Assembly (NCBI RefSeq): GCF_000430885.1
Contig: NZ_KE387266.1
Span: forward strand, 116,595-180,594
Source: Desulfotruncus alcoholivorax DSM 16058
GTDB taxonomy: Bacteria > Bacillota > Desulfotomaculia > Desulfotomaculales > Desulfallaceae
Length of the DNA: 64,000 nucleotides
Direction of reading: 5' to 3'
The notes beneath the pieces were generated by a model that did no database searches, was not told where the DNA came from, and worked only from the letters and a program-made list of their open reading frames with translations. The position numbers and the translations under genes are program-made. Every line of letters starts with the position of its first letter. The first letter of the stretch is position 1. This document shows positions 43,850-52,855 of this stretch, piece by piece.

Positions 43850-45877
43850 ATGCTGAACAACAAGGAGATAGCGGGGGCCATGACGGTCAAGCTGGACAAC
43901 GTTCTCCCCGAAATGCCCCAATTCGTTGAAGGCATCAGGAGAGCCCCTGACAGGGGTTTCCGCCTGACGCCCGAACAGACCAAAATAGCCTTGAAAAACG
44001 CCTTGCGCTACGTGCCGGAAGAACTTCATGAGCAGCTGGCGCCGGAATTTCTTAATGAGCTGATGACCAGGGGCAGGATCTACGCCTATCGTTTTCGCCC
44101 GGAAGGCCGCATCTATGCCCGGCCGATAGATGAATACCAGGGGAACTGCATCGAGGGGAAAGCCTTTCAGGTTATGATCGACAATAACCTGGATTTCGAA
44201 GTGGCCCTTTACCCTTACGAGCTGGTGACGTACGGGGAGACCGGCAGCGTTTGCCAAAACTGGCTGCAGTACAGGTTGATTAAAAAATATCTGGAAATTA
44301 TGACCGGCCACCAGACCCTGGTGGTGCAATCCGGTCACCCGGTAGGCCTTTTCCCGTCCAAGCCGGAAGCCCCCAGGGTAATCATTACCAACGCCCTGAT
44401 GGTGGGTATGTTTGACAACCAGGACGACTGGGAGATTGCCGAGCAGATGGGCGTTGCCAATTACGGCCAGATGACGGCCGGCGGGTGGATGTACATCGGC
44501 CCCCAGGGCATCGTGCACGGAACCTATAACACCATCTTAAACGCCGGGCGTAAAAAATTGGGAGTGCCCCACGACGGGGATTTAAGCGGCCACTTGTTCG
44601 TATCTTCCGGCCTGGGCGGAATGAGCGGGGCTCAGGGCAAAGCGGTGGAGATTGCCCGCGGTGTAGGCATTATTGCCGAAGTTGATGCTTCCCGCATCAA
44701 AACCAGGTATGACCAGGGCTGGGTCAGCATGGTGTCCGGCAACCTGGACGAAATTTTCAAGACCGCCCATGCCTGTATGGCCAGGCGGGAGCCGCTCTCC
44801 ATCGCCTATCACGGCAATATTGTGGACCTGCTGGAATATGTGGTGCGGAACAATATTAACGTGGAGCTTCTCTCCGACCAAACCTCCTGCCACGTAGCAT
44901 ACGGCGGCGGCTATTGTCCCCAGGGGATAACTTTTGAGGAAAGGACCAGGCTGCTGGCCACTGATCAGGAAAAATTCCGCCGGCTGGTGGATCAAAGCCT
45001 GCGCCGGCAGTATGAGTTGATCAAAACCCTGGTGGAGCGGGGTACTTATTTCTTTGATTACGGCAACGCTTTCATGAAAGCGGTATATGACGCCGGGGTT
45101 AAAGAAATAGCCAAGAACGGCGTTGACGAAAAGGATGGTTTTATCTGGCCCTCCTACGTTGAAGATATCATGGGCCCCGAATTATTTGATTACGGTTACG
45201 GGCCGTTCCGCTGGGTCTGCCTCAGCGGCAGGCACGAAGACCTGGTGAAAACCGACCGGGCCGCCATGTCCTGCATCGACCCCGGCAGAAGAGGGCAGGA
45301 CCGGGACAACTACATCTGGATCAGGGACGCGGAAGCCAACCGGCTGGTGGTGGGGTCACAGGCCAGAATTCTGTACCAGGACGCCGAAGGCAGGGTGAAA
45401 ATTGCCCTTAAGTTTAACGAAATGGTCAGAAACGGCGAAATCGGCCCGGTTATGCTGGGCAGGGACCACCACGACACGGGCGGGACCGATTCGCCCTTCA
45501 GGGAAACAGCCAACATCAAGGACGGCAGCAATGTTATGGCGGATATGGCAGTGCAGTGCTATGCCGGCAACGCGGCCAGGGGTATGAGCCTGGTGGCGCT
45601 GCATAACGGCGGCGGGGTGGGTATCGGCAAGGCCATCAACGGCGGCTTTGGGCTGGTGCTGGACGGCAGCCGGCGAGTGGATGACATCATCAAGTCGGCT
45701 ATGCTCTGGGATGTTATGGGCGGCGTGGCCAGGCGCTCCTGGGCCAGGAATGAAAATTCCATAGCCACCGGAATCGAGTTTAACAGAAATTATCAGGGCG
45801 CCGGGCACATCACCCTGCCTTACCTGGCCGACGATCAATTAATCAATGAACTTGTCAATAAGACCTTTAATAAATAA
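43850..45877 (+). CDS. hutU: Urocanate hydratase, long form
   Basis: Second step of histidine breakdown: urocanate to imidazolonepropionate, with tightly bound NAD. It has 675 residues, about 120 more than the Bacillus enzyme and near the length of animal urocanase. The NAD region and active segment contain GQMTAGGWMYIGPQG, SSGLGGMSGAQGKA, and the DQTSCHVAYGGGYCPQG region (here DQTSCHVAYGGG). An added N-terminal part of about 90 residues precedes the classic core. GGGAG lies before ATG 43850. It is separated from hutH by an aldehyde oxidoreductase and a methyltransferase gene. Confidence 0.96.
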   Translation: MLNNKEIAGAMTVKLDNVLPEMPQFVEGIRRAPDRGFRLTPEQTKIALKNALRYVPEELHEQLAPEFLNELMTRGRIYAYRFRPEGRIYARPIDEYQGNCIEGKAFQVMIDNNLDFEVALYPYELVTYGETGSVCQNWLQYRLIKKYLEIMTGHQTLVVQSGHPVGLFPSKPEAPRVIITNALMVGMFDNQDDWEIAEQMGVANYGQMTAGGWMYIGPQGIVHGTYNTILNAGRKKLGVPHDGDLSGHLFVSSGLGGMSGAQGKAVEIARGVGIIAEVDASRIKTRYDQGWVSMVSGNLDEIFKTAHACMARREPLSIAYHGNIVDLLEYVVRNNINVELLSDQTSCHVAYGGGYCPQGITFEERTRLLATDQEKFRRLVDQSLRRQYELIKTLVERGTYFFDYGNAFMKAVYDAGVKEIAKNGVDEKDGFIWPSYVEDIMGPELFDYGYGPFRWVCLSGRHEDLVKTDRAAMSCIDPGRRGQDRDNYIWIRDAEANRLVVGSQARILYQDAEGRVKIALKFNEMVRNGEIGPVMLGRDHHDTGGTDSPFRETANIKDGSNVMADMAVQCYAGNAARGMSLVALHNGGGVGIGKAINGGFGLVLDGSRRVDDIIKSAMLWDVMGGVARRSWARNENSIATGIEFNRNYQGAGHITLPYLADDQLINELVNKTFNK

Positions 45878-45886
45878 CAGAAACTG

Positions 45887-45981
45887 CTCAGGAGTCAGGA
45901 GTCAGAATGAGAGAACGGTTTATCGTCTCGAAGTATTCTGAATTATGGCTACTGAATTCTGAATACCTGAATAGTAACAAA
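45887..45981 (+). repeat. AGTCAGGAGTC dispersed repeat after hutU
   Basis: CTCAGGAGTCAGGAGTCAG, then AGAGAACGGTTTATCGTCTCG and CTGAATACCTGAATAGTAAC. It is the closest match to the copy at 20423 and ends like the copy at 16236. Confidence 0.85.
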
Positions 45982-46012
45982 TAAACCCATACTGTGCGTG
46001 GAAAGGGACGTG

Positions 46013-47914
46013 GTGCCGGTGATAAATAGTGGTTCGGATTTAGTTATGATTAACCTGTCAACCCGGGAGATAACCAGAAAACCTTGTCCCGGGCATGTGA
46101 TCAAAAACTACCTGGGCGGCAGGGGCCTTGGTGATTACATTTTGTTAAAACACCTGGGCGCGGCAACCGGGCCGCTGGACCCGGAAAATATACTGGTTGT
46201 GGCCTCAGGACTCCTGACCGGGTCAAGGATGATCACCACCGGCCGGGTGCATGTCAGCTCCCGGTCACCCCTCACCGGCCTCATCGGCACATCCAATTCC
46301 GGGGGAATGTTTGGTTCCGAATTAAAATTGTGCGGAATTTTGGCCCTGGTTATTACCGGCAGGTCCGAGGCACCTGCTTTTATCAAAATCACAGGCGACC
46401 AAATAACCATTGAGGATGCTTCCCCGGCCTGGGGCCTGCCAAGACAGGAAGCCGCGGAAAAACTATTGGAGCTGGCCGGGGAAAAAAACGCCAGAGCGGC
46501 GCTGATCGGACCCGCCGGCGAAAAACTGGTCAGCCTGGCCTCAATCATGGTGGGGCCTGGGCATGCCTGCGGCAGAACGGGGTTGGGGGCGGTAATGGGC
46601 TCCAAAAACCTGAAAGGCATCGTGGTTAAAAAAACTGCTGCTGCCGCGGCCGAAAAAGTTCCGGCTGAGGCAGTCCGGGCCGTTAAGAATTACCTGGCCA
46701 AATTAAAGACCCTGCCGGACTGGGAGGAATGGACAACTCTCGGTTCCACGGACAGCGTTATCTGGACTCACCAACTTGGTGCGTGCGGCGCAAAAAACTA
46801 CTCCCAGGTGACCTTTGACGGCATTGAAACCGCCACAGGGGCCAGTTTTAAAGACATGATCGTTAAATACCGGGGTTGTTATAACTGTCCCGTTCGCTGT
46901 AAGGCCACCGTAAAAATCGACCGGGGACGACACAAAGGCTTTGAAGGCGACCGGGGGGAATACGAGCCGCTTTCCACCTGGGGGCCCAAGTGCGGCAACG
47001 CAGACGGGCTGGAAAGCATTTACCTGTGCAACTTATGCGACGAGTACGGCCTGGACAGCATCGGAGCCGGGAATGCAGTCGCCTTTGCCATTGATCTTTA
47101 CGAACGGGGCATACTTACGGTGGGAGATACCGGCGGCCTGGAGCTTACCTGGGGCAATGCCGAATCCATGGAGGAACTGCTGCGCCAAATTGCCGATCGG
47201 AGCACGTGGCTCGGCGATGCCCTGGCCCGGGGGATGAAACAAGCCGCCGGGATTATCGGCAGGGGATCAGAAAAATATACCCATACCGTAAAAGGATTAA
47301 GCATGACCATTATGGACCCCAGGGGTTTTAAAGGCAGCGGGCTGGGGTATGCCGTATCCAACAGGGGCGCTGATTTCGGCTATGTTTACGCCAAGCCCGA
47401 ATATGCGTACACCCGTGAGCAGGCATTAAAGGCCTACGGCACCGAAAAAGCCGCCGACAGGCTTGCTGAGGAGGGAAAACCTCCCATGGTGCGGCAGTGT
47501 ATGCTGGCCAACGCGGTTGTCGATTCTCTCGGAATATGCAAGATTCCCGAATTCGGCATGATAATGGACTTTGACCTGCAGGAAGCGGCGAAACTGGTGA
47601 CAGCGTTTACCGGCAGCGCCGTTACCGGTGAAGATTTGCTGAAAACCGGAGAGAGAATTGTCAATGCCGAGCGGCTATTTAATTTTAGATATGGCGCTAC
47701 CGCTAAAGATGATACCTTGCCTGCTAAATTTTTAACTGAACCAATTAAAGAAGGACCATGCCGGGGATCTGTGGTGAACCTGACCCCGATGCTGAAAGAG
47801 TTCTATGCCTTAATGGGCTGGCAGGAGGACGGGGTGGTAGGTAAAGATAAAGTAAATCAACTGAATCTGGCAGGCCTTACGGGTGATACGCCCCTGGACC
47901 GGTTATGGGAATAA
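46013..47914 (+). CDS. aor: Aldehyde:ferredoxin oxidoreductase (AOR family)
   Basis: Tungsten- or molybdenum-pterin enzyme oxidising aldehydes to acids with ferredoxin, about 633 residues. N-terminal NYLGGRGLGDYILL and the GRVHVSSRSPLTGLIGTSNSGG region bind the pterin. 4Fe-4S ligands lie in CYNCPVRCK (about residue 290) and later cysteines such as DSLGICK. The start is uncertain: GTG 46010, 46013 and 46019 all follow GGAAAGGG. It lies within the histidine cluster, although histidine breakdown gives no aldehyde, so its substrate may come from amino acid fermentation or from amine metabolism. Confidence 0.92.
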   Translation: MPVINSGSDLVMINLSTREITRKPCPGHVIKNYLGGRGLGDYILLKHLGAATGPLDPENILVVASGLLTGSRMITTGRVHVSSRSPLTGLIGTSNSGGMFGSELKLCGILALVITGRSEAPAFIKITGDQITIEDASPAWGLPRQEAAEKLLELAGEKNARAALIGPAGEKLVSLASIMVGPGHACGRTGLGAVMGSKNLKGIVVKKTAAAAAEKVPAEAVRAVKNYLAKLKTLPDWEEWTTLGSTDSVIWTHQLGACGAKNYSQVTFDGIETATGASFKDMIVKYRGCYNCPVRCKATVKIDRGRHKGFEGDRGEYEPLSTWGPKCGNADGLESIYLCNLCDEYGLDSIGAGNAVAFAIDLYERGILTVGDTGGLELTWGNAESMEELLRQIADRSTWLGDALARGMKQAAGIIGRGSEKYTHTVKGLSMTIMDPRGFKGSGLGYAVSNRGADFGYVYAKPEYAYTREQALKAYGTEKAADRLAEEGKPPMVRQCMLANAVVDSLGICKIPEFGMIMDFDLQEAAKLVTAFTGSAVTGEDLLKTGERIVNAERLFNFRYGATAKDDTLPAKFLTEPIKEGPCRGSVVNLTPMLKEFYALMGWQEDGVVGKDKVNQLNLAGLTGDTPLDRLWE

Positions 47915-47933
47915 TGCAGCCAAATTGGTATGC

Positions 47934-47952
47934 ATGCAATAATTATTTGCAT
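47934..47952. promoter_or_regulatory. ATGCAA-N7-TTGCAT inverted repeat (candidate enhancer site)
   Basis: Perfect 6-base arms with a 7-base spacer, 285 bases upstream of the sigma-54 promoter at 48237. Identical in arms and spacing to the repeat at 42045. Confidence 0.6.
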
Positions 47953-48120
47953 TACTGCCAAGTCGCTGGTGCATTGATTAAGTATGTATTTAACTCTTGT
48001 GAAGATGCAATAACACATTGCTGCTATCTAAAAACCCTGGTATCTACCTTGGTCAGGTAAATGTTGTTATATGTAGAATAGTTTTATTGGAGACTATGTT
48101 AAAGCTATATCGTTCCGCCT

Positions 48121-48184
48121 ATGTTATTGCGAGGAGTGAAACGACGCGGCAATCCCGAGATTGCTTCGCTACGCTCGCAATGAC
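48121..48184. repeat. CATTGCGAGGAG palindromic repeat
   Basis: TTATTGCGAG at one end and CTCGCAATGAC at the other pair, with inner GACGCGGCAATC/GATTGCTTCG arms. This is the widespread bacterial intergenic palindrome beginning CATTGCGAGGAG. Copy 2 is at 59669. Confidence 0.85.
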
Positions 48185-48236
48185 AAAAGAGTTACGTTCA
48201 CAAAGACCTAAGTAAGGTAATGAAGAGTTCAAAGGA

Positions 48237-48252
48237 TGGTATAGTTCTTGCA
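48237..48252 (+). promoter_or_regulatory. Sigma-54 promoter of the methyltransferase gene
   Basis: TGGTAT-A-GTTC-TTGCA fits the -24/-12 consensus TGGYAY-R-N4-TTGCA, with GG and GC 12 bases apart, 60 bases before the ATG. Confidence 0.8.
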
Positions 48253-48311
48253 TTACATCTGCTTTAAATAAAGTTCATTCACAGTTAAGCTATATAGGAG
48301 GGGTTGGACTA

Positions 48312-49112
48312 ATGCTCATTGTAGGAGAACTCATCAATACCAGCCGCAAACTGATTAAGGAGGCAGTAGCTAATAAGGACGCGGATTATATCAAGGATAT
48401 CGCCAGGCGTCAGGTTGAGGCAGGTGCCGGTTACGTGGACGTCAACTGCGGAACGCTGGTTCATGAAGAAGTGGAAACAATGGCCTGGCTGGTAAATACG
48501 ATCAAAGAGGCTGTAGATGCGCCTTTGTGTATAGACAGCCCCAGCCCGAAAGCTTTGAAGGCGGGATTGGAACTGGCCGGTAAGGGGCAGCCGATGGTAA
48601 ATTCCATTACTGCTGAAAAAGAGCGCTATGAAAGCGTGCTGCCGCTGGTGCTTGAATATAAAGCCAAGGTTGTGGCTTTATGCATGGATGACAGCGGTAT
48701 GCCCGAAACAGCGGCACAGCGTATTGTCATAATTAAAAAGCTGGTTAAAGATCTTACCGCTGCGGGTGTCCCCCAGGACGACATTTACCTGGACCCTCTG
48801 GTTAAGCCGGTGGGAGTCAGTGACGGGGCCGGCCTTGAGGTTTTGGATACGCTGCGCTTTATTAAAGCTGATTACCCTTCCGTGCATATTATCTGCGGGC
48901 TCAGTAACATCAGCTTTGGTCTGCCCAATAGAAAGGTGCTGAACCGGTTATTCATGGTCCAGACTATGACGGCAGGTATGGATTCATACATCCTTGACCC
49001 CCTGGATAAAACCATGATGGGCTTTTATTACGCCTCCCAGGCGCTGTTGGGCAAGGACCCTTATTGCATGCAGTACCTTAAAGCGCACCGTGCCGGTTTG
49101 TTCACCGAATGA
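48312..49112 (+). CDS. Methyltetrahydrofolate:corrinoid methyltransferase (MtgA/AcsE-like)
   Basis: A pterin-binding TIM-barrel methyltransferase of 266 residues. GELINTSRK at the start, GYVDVNCGT, the PLCIDSPSPKAL segment, VNSITAEKERY and GLSNISFGLPNR are the folate-binding loops of AcsE/MtgA-type enzymes. It would move methyl groups between a methyl-corrinoid protein and tetrahydrofolate. The best partner in the window is the corrinoid protein at 62917. A sigma-54 promoter like that of the MttB operon supports a shared pathway. ATAGGAGGGG precedes the ATG. Confidence 0.88.
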   Translation: MLIVGELINTSRKLIKEAVANKDADYIKDIARRQVEAGAGYVDVNCGTLVHEEVETMAWLVNTIKEAVDAPLCIDSPSPKALKAGLELAGKGQPMVNSITAEKERYESVLPLVLEYKAKVVALCMDDSGMPETAAQRIVIIKKLVKDLTAAGVPQDDIYLDPLVKPVGVSDGAGLEVLDTLRFIKADYPSVHIICGLSNISFGLPNRKVLNRLFMVQTMTAGMDSYILDPLDKTMMGFYYASQALLGKDPYCMQYLKAHRAGLFTE

Positions 49113-49133
49113 TTTGATTTGTAAATATAGAAC

Positions 49134-49162
49134 TTGTTTTGGATCTCCGCATAGCTTATAAT
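49134..49162 (+). promoter_or_regulatory. Sigma-A promoter of hutH
   Basis: TTGTTT (49134-49139) and TATAAT (49157-49162) are 17 bases apart, about 60 bases before the HutP array. Confidence 0.7.
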
Positions 49163-49206
49163 TAAATTGACATACAACTGAATTTTCTCGGTGTTGTGCC
49201 GGTTTT

Positions 49207-49276
49207 CTACTCAAAGAAATTGAGATGAGAGGGAGTAGAGGGCGAGTTTAATCGTGCTCTGCTCCTTTTTTATTTT
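49207..49276 (+). promoter_or_regulatory. HutP-controlled terminator leader of hutH
   Basis: NAG triplets GAG, GAG, TAG start at 49222, 49229 and 49236 (7-base period). GGAGTAGAG (49232-49240) pairs with CTCTGCTCC (49257-49265), then a T-rich run forms the terminator. An upstream CTACTC (49207-49212) can pair with GAGTAG as an alternative. The whole leader is clearly related in sequence to that of hutI at 39094, so one was copied from the other. Confidence 0.8.
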
Positions 49277-49297
49277 TATAATTGGAGGATGACAGAA

Positions 49298-50842
49298 ATG
49301 ATAGAGACCAAAAGCGCTGTTGATTATATCTCAATTGATGGTGAAAGCCTCTCCCTGGAACAAGTTATTTCCGTTGCCAGAGGCAGTACGCCGGTGAAAC
49401 TGCATGTGTCCGGTAAAGCGAAACTGCTGAAATCAAGAGGGGCTGTTGAAAAAATACTGGCGGGCGACCAGGTGGTTTACGGTGTAAACACAGGCTTCGG
49501 CAAATTTAGCGATGTTACCGTGTCTGCAGAAGACAGAAATACGTTGCAAAAAAATATCATTATGAGCCACGCGTGCGGGGTTGGGGAACCGCTGCCGCGG
49601 GAAGCGGTTAGGGCGATGATGCTGCTGCGGGCAAACTCACTGACCAAGGGTTTCTCCGGTGTTCGGCTGGAAGTGGTGCAATTGCTTTTGGATCTGCTTA
49701 ACAACAATATTCACCCGGTGGTCCCGTGCAAGGGTTCCGTTGGTGCCAGCGGCGACCTGGTCCCCCTGGCCCACATCGCCCTGGCCATGATCGGCCTGGG
49801 TGAAGTGGAGTTCCATGGCCGGGTGTTGCCGTCAGCGGAAGTATTTAAACAGGTTAAGCTGCACCCGGTTACCCTTTCGGCCAAAGAAGGCCTGGCCTTA
49901 ATTAACGGCACGCAGTATATGAGCGCGCTGGGCTGCCTTGCTGCGTATGATGCGCTGGAACTGGTCAAGGCATCGGCTATTTCCGCTGCCATGACTTTTG
50001 AAGCACTGGAGGGATTGCCCAATGCCTTTGACCCGAGAATCCACGATGCGCGCCCGCATAGCGGCCAGAAACGCTGTGCCATGGCGATGCGACGGTTACT
50101 GGACGGCAGCGAATTAATGATTAGAAAAAACCACAAAAGGGTGCAGGATGCCTACACCCTCAGGTGTATCCCCCAGGTTCACGGGGCATCGCTGGATGCT
50201 GTTGATTATGTTAAAAAGGTTTTGGAAACTGAAATTAATTCTGCCACGGACAACCCGCTGATCTTCCCCGACGCTGGGGACGTCATCAGCGGTGGGAATT
50301 TTCACGGGCAGCCGCTGGCCCTTGCATTGGATTTTTTGGCCATGGCGGTTTCCGAGCTGGGTAGCATCGCCGAGCGGCGGATCGAAAGGCTGGTCAACCC
50401 GGCATTAAGCGGGCTGCCTCCATTTTTAACTGAGCGGGGTGGCTTAAATTCAGGCATGATGATTCTGCAGTATGCCGCCGCATCACTGGCCTCGGAAAAC
50501 AAAGTGCTGGGGCACCCGGCCAGCTTGGATTCGATTCCCACCTCGGGCAACCAGGAAGACCATGTCAGCATGGGGTCTATTGCCGCCAAGAAAGTGGGAA
50601 CGGTCATTGACAATGTTTCCTGGATTATAGCCGGGGAAATGCTGGCTGCTGCACAGGCCTTGGATTTCGCCAGGCACACGATCGGCAAGGGGGCCCAGGT
50701 GGCCCGGCGCCTGGTGCGGGAAGTAGTGCCCCACTGGGATGAGGACCGGATTTTATACCGGGACCTCCACAATGTTCACGATTTGCTGCTTACCGGTATG
50801 GTTAACCGGAAGGTGGAAATGGAAGTGGGGCTTTTGGTATAG
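49298..50842 (+). CDS. hutH: Histidine ammonia-lyase
   Basis: First step of histidine breakdown: histidine to urocanate plus ammonia. It has 514 residues. The MIO cofactor forms from Ala-Ser-Gly in GSVGASGDLVPLAH. YGVNTGFGKF near the N-terminus and NQEDHVSMGS in the C-terminal half are typical. GGAGG at 49284-49288 is too close to ATG 49289, so ATG 49298 at 9 bases is chosen. It stands apart from hutI and hutU with its own promoter and HutP leader, and the ABC transporter follows. Confidence 0.97.
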   Translation: MIETKSAVDYISIDGESLSLEQVISVARGSTPVKLHVSGKAKLLKSRGAVEKILAGDQVVYGVNTGFGKFSDVTVSAEDRNTLQKNIIMSHACGVGEPLPREAVRAMMLLRANSLTKGFSGVRLEVVQLLLDLLNNNIHPVVPCKGSVGASGDLVPLAHIALAMIGLGEVEFHGRVLPSAEVFKQVKLHPVTLSAKEGLALINGTQYMSALGCLAAYDALELVKASAISAAMTFEALEGLPNAFDPRIHDARPHSGQKRCAMAMRRLLDGSELMIRKNHKRVQDAYTLRCIPQVHGASLDAVDYVKKVLETEINSATDNPLIFPDAGDVISGGNFHGQPLALALDFLAMAVSELGSIAERRIERLVNPALSGLPPFLTERGGLNSGMMILQYAAASLASENKVLGHPASLDSIPTSGNQEDHVSMGSIAAKKVGTVIDNVSWIIAGEMLAAAQALDFARHTIGKGAQVARRLVREVVPHWDEDRILYRDLHNVHDLLLTGMVNRKVEMEVGLLV

Positions 50843-51204
50843 ACGTCACAGGCGGTGGGTAAACATATCCGGCTGTTTTGCTCAACTCCGTTGCTTCTAT
50901 TTGGTGCAAAAAGTTCTGCGCAGAACTCAAATGTGTTGGCAACTGTGCAGGAAAAATAACAAACAATTACGAACCAATTATTAAAATACTCTCCGTCCGT
51001 GTGGGCTGTAAAAAGTCTTTTGCCACCTGTTGAGTATTGTGCCCTCCGGCCGGGATGAACACAAACGGTTTTAATAATTGATTCGGAAAGAGGTGATTGG
51101 ACAAGCAGCATATGGCGCGCAGGCTTCAAGATTGATCACTGATCATTTTGAAGTATATACCTCAAAGACGCATAATTTTAATTTTTTTGAAAGGAGAACT
51201 GCCT
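50843..51204. other. Intergenic region before the amino acid transporter, with a 16-base palindrome
   Basis: Contains the perfect palindrome AGTTCTGCGCAGAACT at 50912-50927, a possible operator. No gene, riboswitch or NAG array is seen in the rest; the GAAAGGAG ribosome site of the next gene is at its end. Confidence 0.5.
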
Positions 51205-52035
51205 GTGAAAAAAAACCAGATCCTTTTATTGGTGGCTATTTTTGCAGTTTCTTTACTTATCGCCGGTTGCGGCGGGAAACAAGCCGGTACCAAGGAGCAA
51301 GCAGGCGACGATTCATGGAATAAAATTAAGGAAAAAGGGGAATTTGTCATAGGTTTGGACGATAATTATCCCCCTGCAGGATTTCGTGATGAAAACGGTG
51401 AGCTTGTTGGCGTTGATATTGACTTAGCCAAAGAAGCCGCTAAACGGTTAGGCGTAAAAGCGGTGTTCAAGCCGGTACAATGGGATGGCGTGCTGATGAA
51501 TCTAAAAAATGGTGATATTGATCTCATCTGGAATGCCCTGGGTATTACTCCTGAAAGACAGAAGGAAATTGGTTTTACTGACAGTTATATGGAAGATAGG
51601 AATATTATTGTGGTAAAATCCGGTTCTCCCATTAAGACCAAGGCGGATTTAGCCGGTAAAGTTATCGGGCTTCAATTAGGCAGTACGGCGGAACCTGCGG
51701 TTCAGAACGACCCAATATCTTCAAAAATTAAAGAAATCAGGAAGTTTGAAAGCCCTACCCAAGCCTTGATGGATTTGGATGCCGGTCGTATTGATGCTGT
51801 GGTTACCAATGAAATGAACGCTCGTTATTTGATTACCTCAGAAAAAACTGCTGATAAGTTTTATGTTTTGACAGCGGAAGAAGGCGACTTTGGTAAAGAG
51901 CCGTATGGCGTTGGTGTGCGCAAGGAGGATAAAGCCTTCCTGGCTGAGCTGAACCGTGTTCTCAATGAAATGAAAGCCGACGGTACGGCAGCTAAAATCA
52001 GTGAAAAATGGTTTGGGACAAATATCATTAAGTAG
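51205..52035 (+). CDS. Polar amino acid ABC transporter substrate-binding lipoprotein
   Basis: Extracellular binding protein of the SBP_bac_3 type, 276 residues from GTG 51205, which AAAGGAGA precedes. The lipobox is LIAGC, at about residues 16-20. Binding core segments are GEFVIGLDDNYPPAGFRDENG (seen as VIGLDDNYPPAGFRD), GVDIDLAKEAAKRLG and a typical LQLGSTAE loop. Position after hutH suggests histidine as ligand; other polar amino acids remain possible. Confidence 0.88.
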   Translation: MKKNQILLLVAIFAVSLLIAGCGGKQAGTKEQAGDDSWNKIKEKGEFVIGLDDNYPPAGFRDENGELVGVDIDLAKEAAKRLGVKAVFKPVQWDGVLMNLKNGDIDLIWNALGITPERQKEIGFTDSYMEDRNIIVVKSGSPIKTKADLAGKVIGLQLGSTAEPAVQNDPISSKIKEIRKFESPTQALMDLDAGRIDAVVTNEMNARYLITSEKTADKFYVLTAEEGDFGKEPYGVGVRKEDKAFLAELNRVLNEMKADGTAAKISEKWFGTNIIK

Positions 52036-52060
52036 TAAAAATAACAAGTAATTAAAATAT

Positions 52061-52098
52061 AAGGAATAGGAAGTAGTGGCAAATACTTCCTATTCCTT
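52061..52098 (+). terminator. Strong stem-loop between binding protein and permease genes
   Basis: AAGGAATAGGAAGTA (52061-52075) pairs perfectly with TACTTCCTATTCCTT (52084-52098), a 15-bp stem with an 8-base loop and only a short T run. It probably trims or partly ends the transcript, so more binding protein is made than membrane parts. Confidence 0.7.
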
Positions 52099-52142
52099 AT
52101 TTTGGAGAACAACAGACAAGCATAAGGGGATATGGGAAAACC

Positions 52143-52784
52143 ATGGATTACGTTCTAACAATATTACCCGTTCTTTTAAAAGGCCTGCAGCTATCGCTAA
52201 CGGTTTATGTTATGGTGATGTTTTTAATTTTTCCTCTGGCGATTCTGGCAGCTATCGGTAAAGTAGCCGGTCCCCAATTAATTAAAAAAATTCTATTTTT
52301 ATACACCTGGATTTGGCGGGGTACACCATTGTTGCTCCAATTGTTCTTTATTTATTTCGGTTTGCCTTACTTTGGCATTAAATTATCCCCCTTAACTTCT
52401 GTGATCATTGCTTTTGTATTAAATGTGGGAGCTTATGAAACAGAAATAATCCGGGCAGGGATTGAATCCATAGACAAAGGGCAGTACGAAGCCGCCAAGG
52501 CTCTGGGAATGACTTATCCGCAGACTATGCGCCGCATCATTATACCTCAAACTATTAGAAGGGTGCTGCCTGCTACCTGCAGTGAAGCCATTCTCACCTT
52601 TAAAGATACGGCTCTGGTTGCGGCTATTGGTATGGGTGATCTGCTTCGTTCTGCCAAGGAAGTAGTTACTACAGATTTTAAAATTACTGCCTTTTTTGTA
52701 GCCTTTGCCATATATTTAATGATTTCTTCCATTTTGGTTCAGTTGTTTACCAGAATGGAGAAGAAGTATTCCATATATGAATAA
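52143..52784 (+). CDS. Polar amino acid ABC transporter permease (first copy)
   Basis: A HisM/GlnP-type permease of 213 residues with about five helices. The EAA loop reads [22 protein letters not shown], seen as [16 protein letters not shown]. It is the paralogue of the next gene; the two share long identical stretches, including WIWRGTPLL, so they arose by tandem duplication. They probably form a heterodimer. Confidence 0.92.
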   Translation: MDYVLTILPVLLKGLQLSLTVYVMVMFLIFPLAILAAIGKVAGPQLIKKILFLYTWIWRGTPLLLQLFFIYFGLPYFGIKLSPLTSVIIAFVLNVGAYETEIIRAGIESIDKGQYEAAKALGMTYPQTMRRIIIPQTIRRVLPATCSEAILTFKDTALVAAIGMGDLLRSAKEVVTTDFKITAFFVAFAIYLMISSILVQLFTRMEKKYSIYE

Positions 52785-52855
52785 GAGTGCCGTACCCTTT
52801 GATTCAACACGACTGAGCTTTATTGATAGTCAATTATAAGGGGATAAGAAAAACA

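Larger units (their letters stand above)
47915..48311. other. Intergenic region with enhancer repeat, palindromic element and sigma-54 promoter
   Basis: In order it holds the inverted repeat at 47934-47952, a palindromic repeat at 48121-48184, and the -24/-12 promoter at 48237-48252, all for the methyltransferase gene at 48312. The parts at 47953-48120 show nothing further. Confidence 0.65.

Noticed and set aside
50912..50927. AGTTCTGCGCAGAACT palindrome as a LexA box
   Set aside because: The Gram-positive LexA box is CGAAC-N4-GTTCG; this palindrome has the half-sites in the opposite order (GTTC...GAAC).
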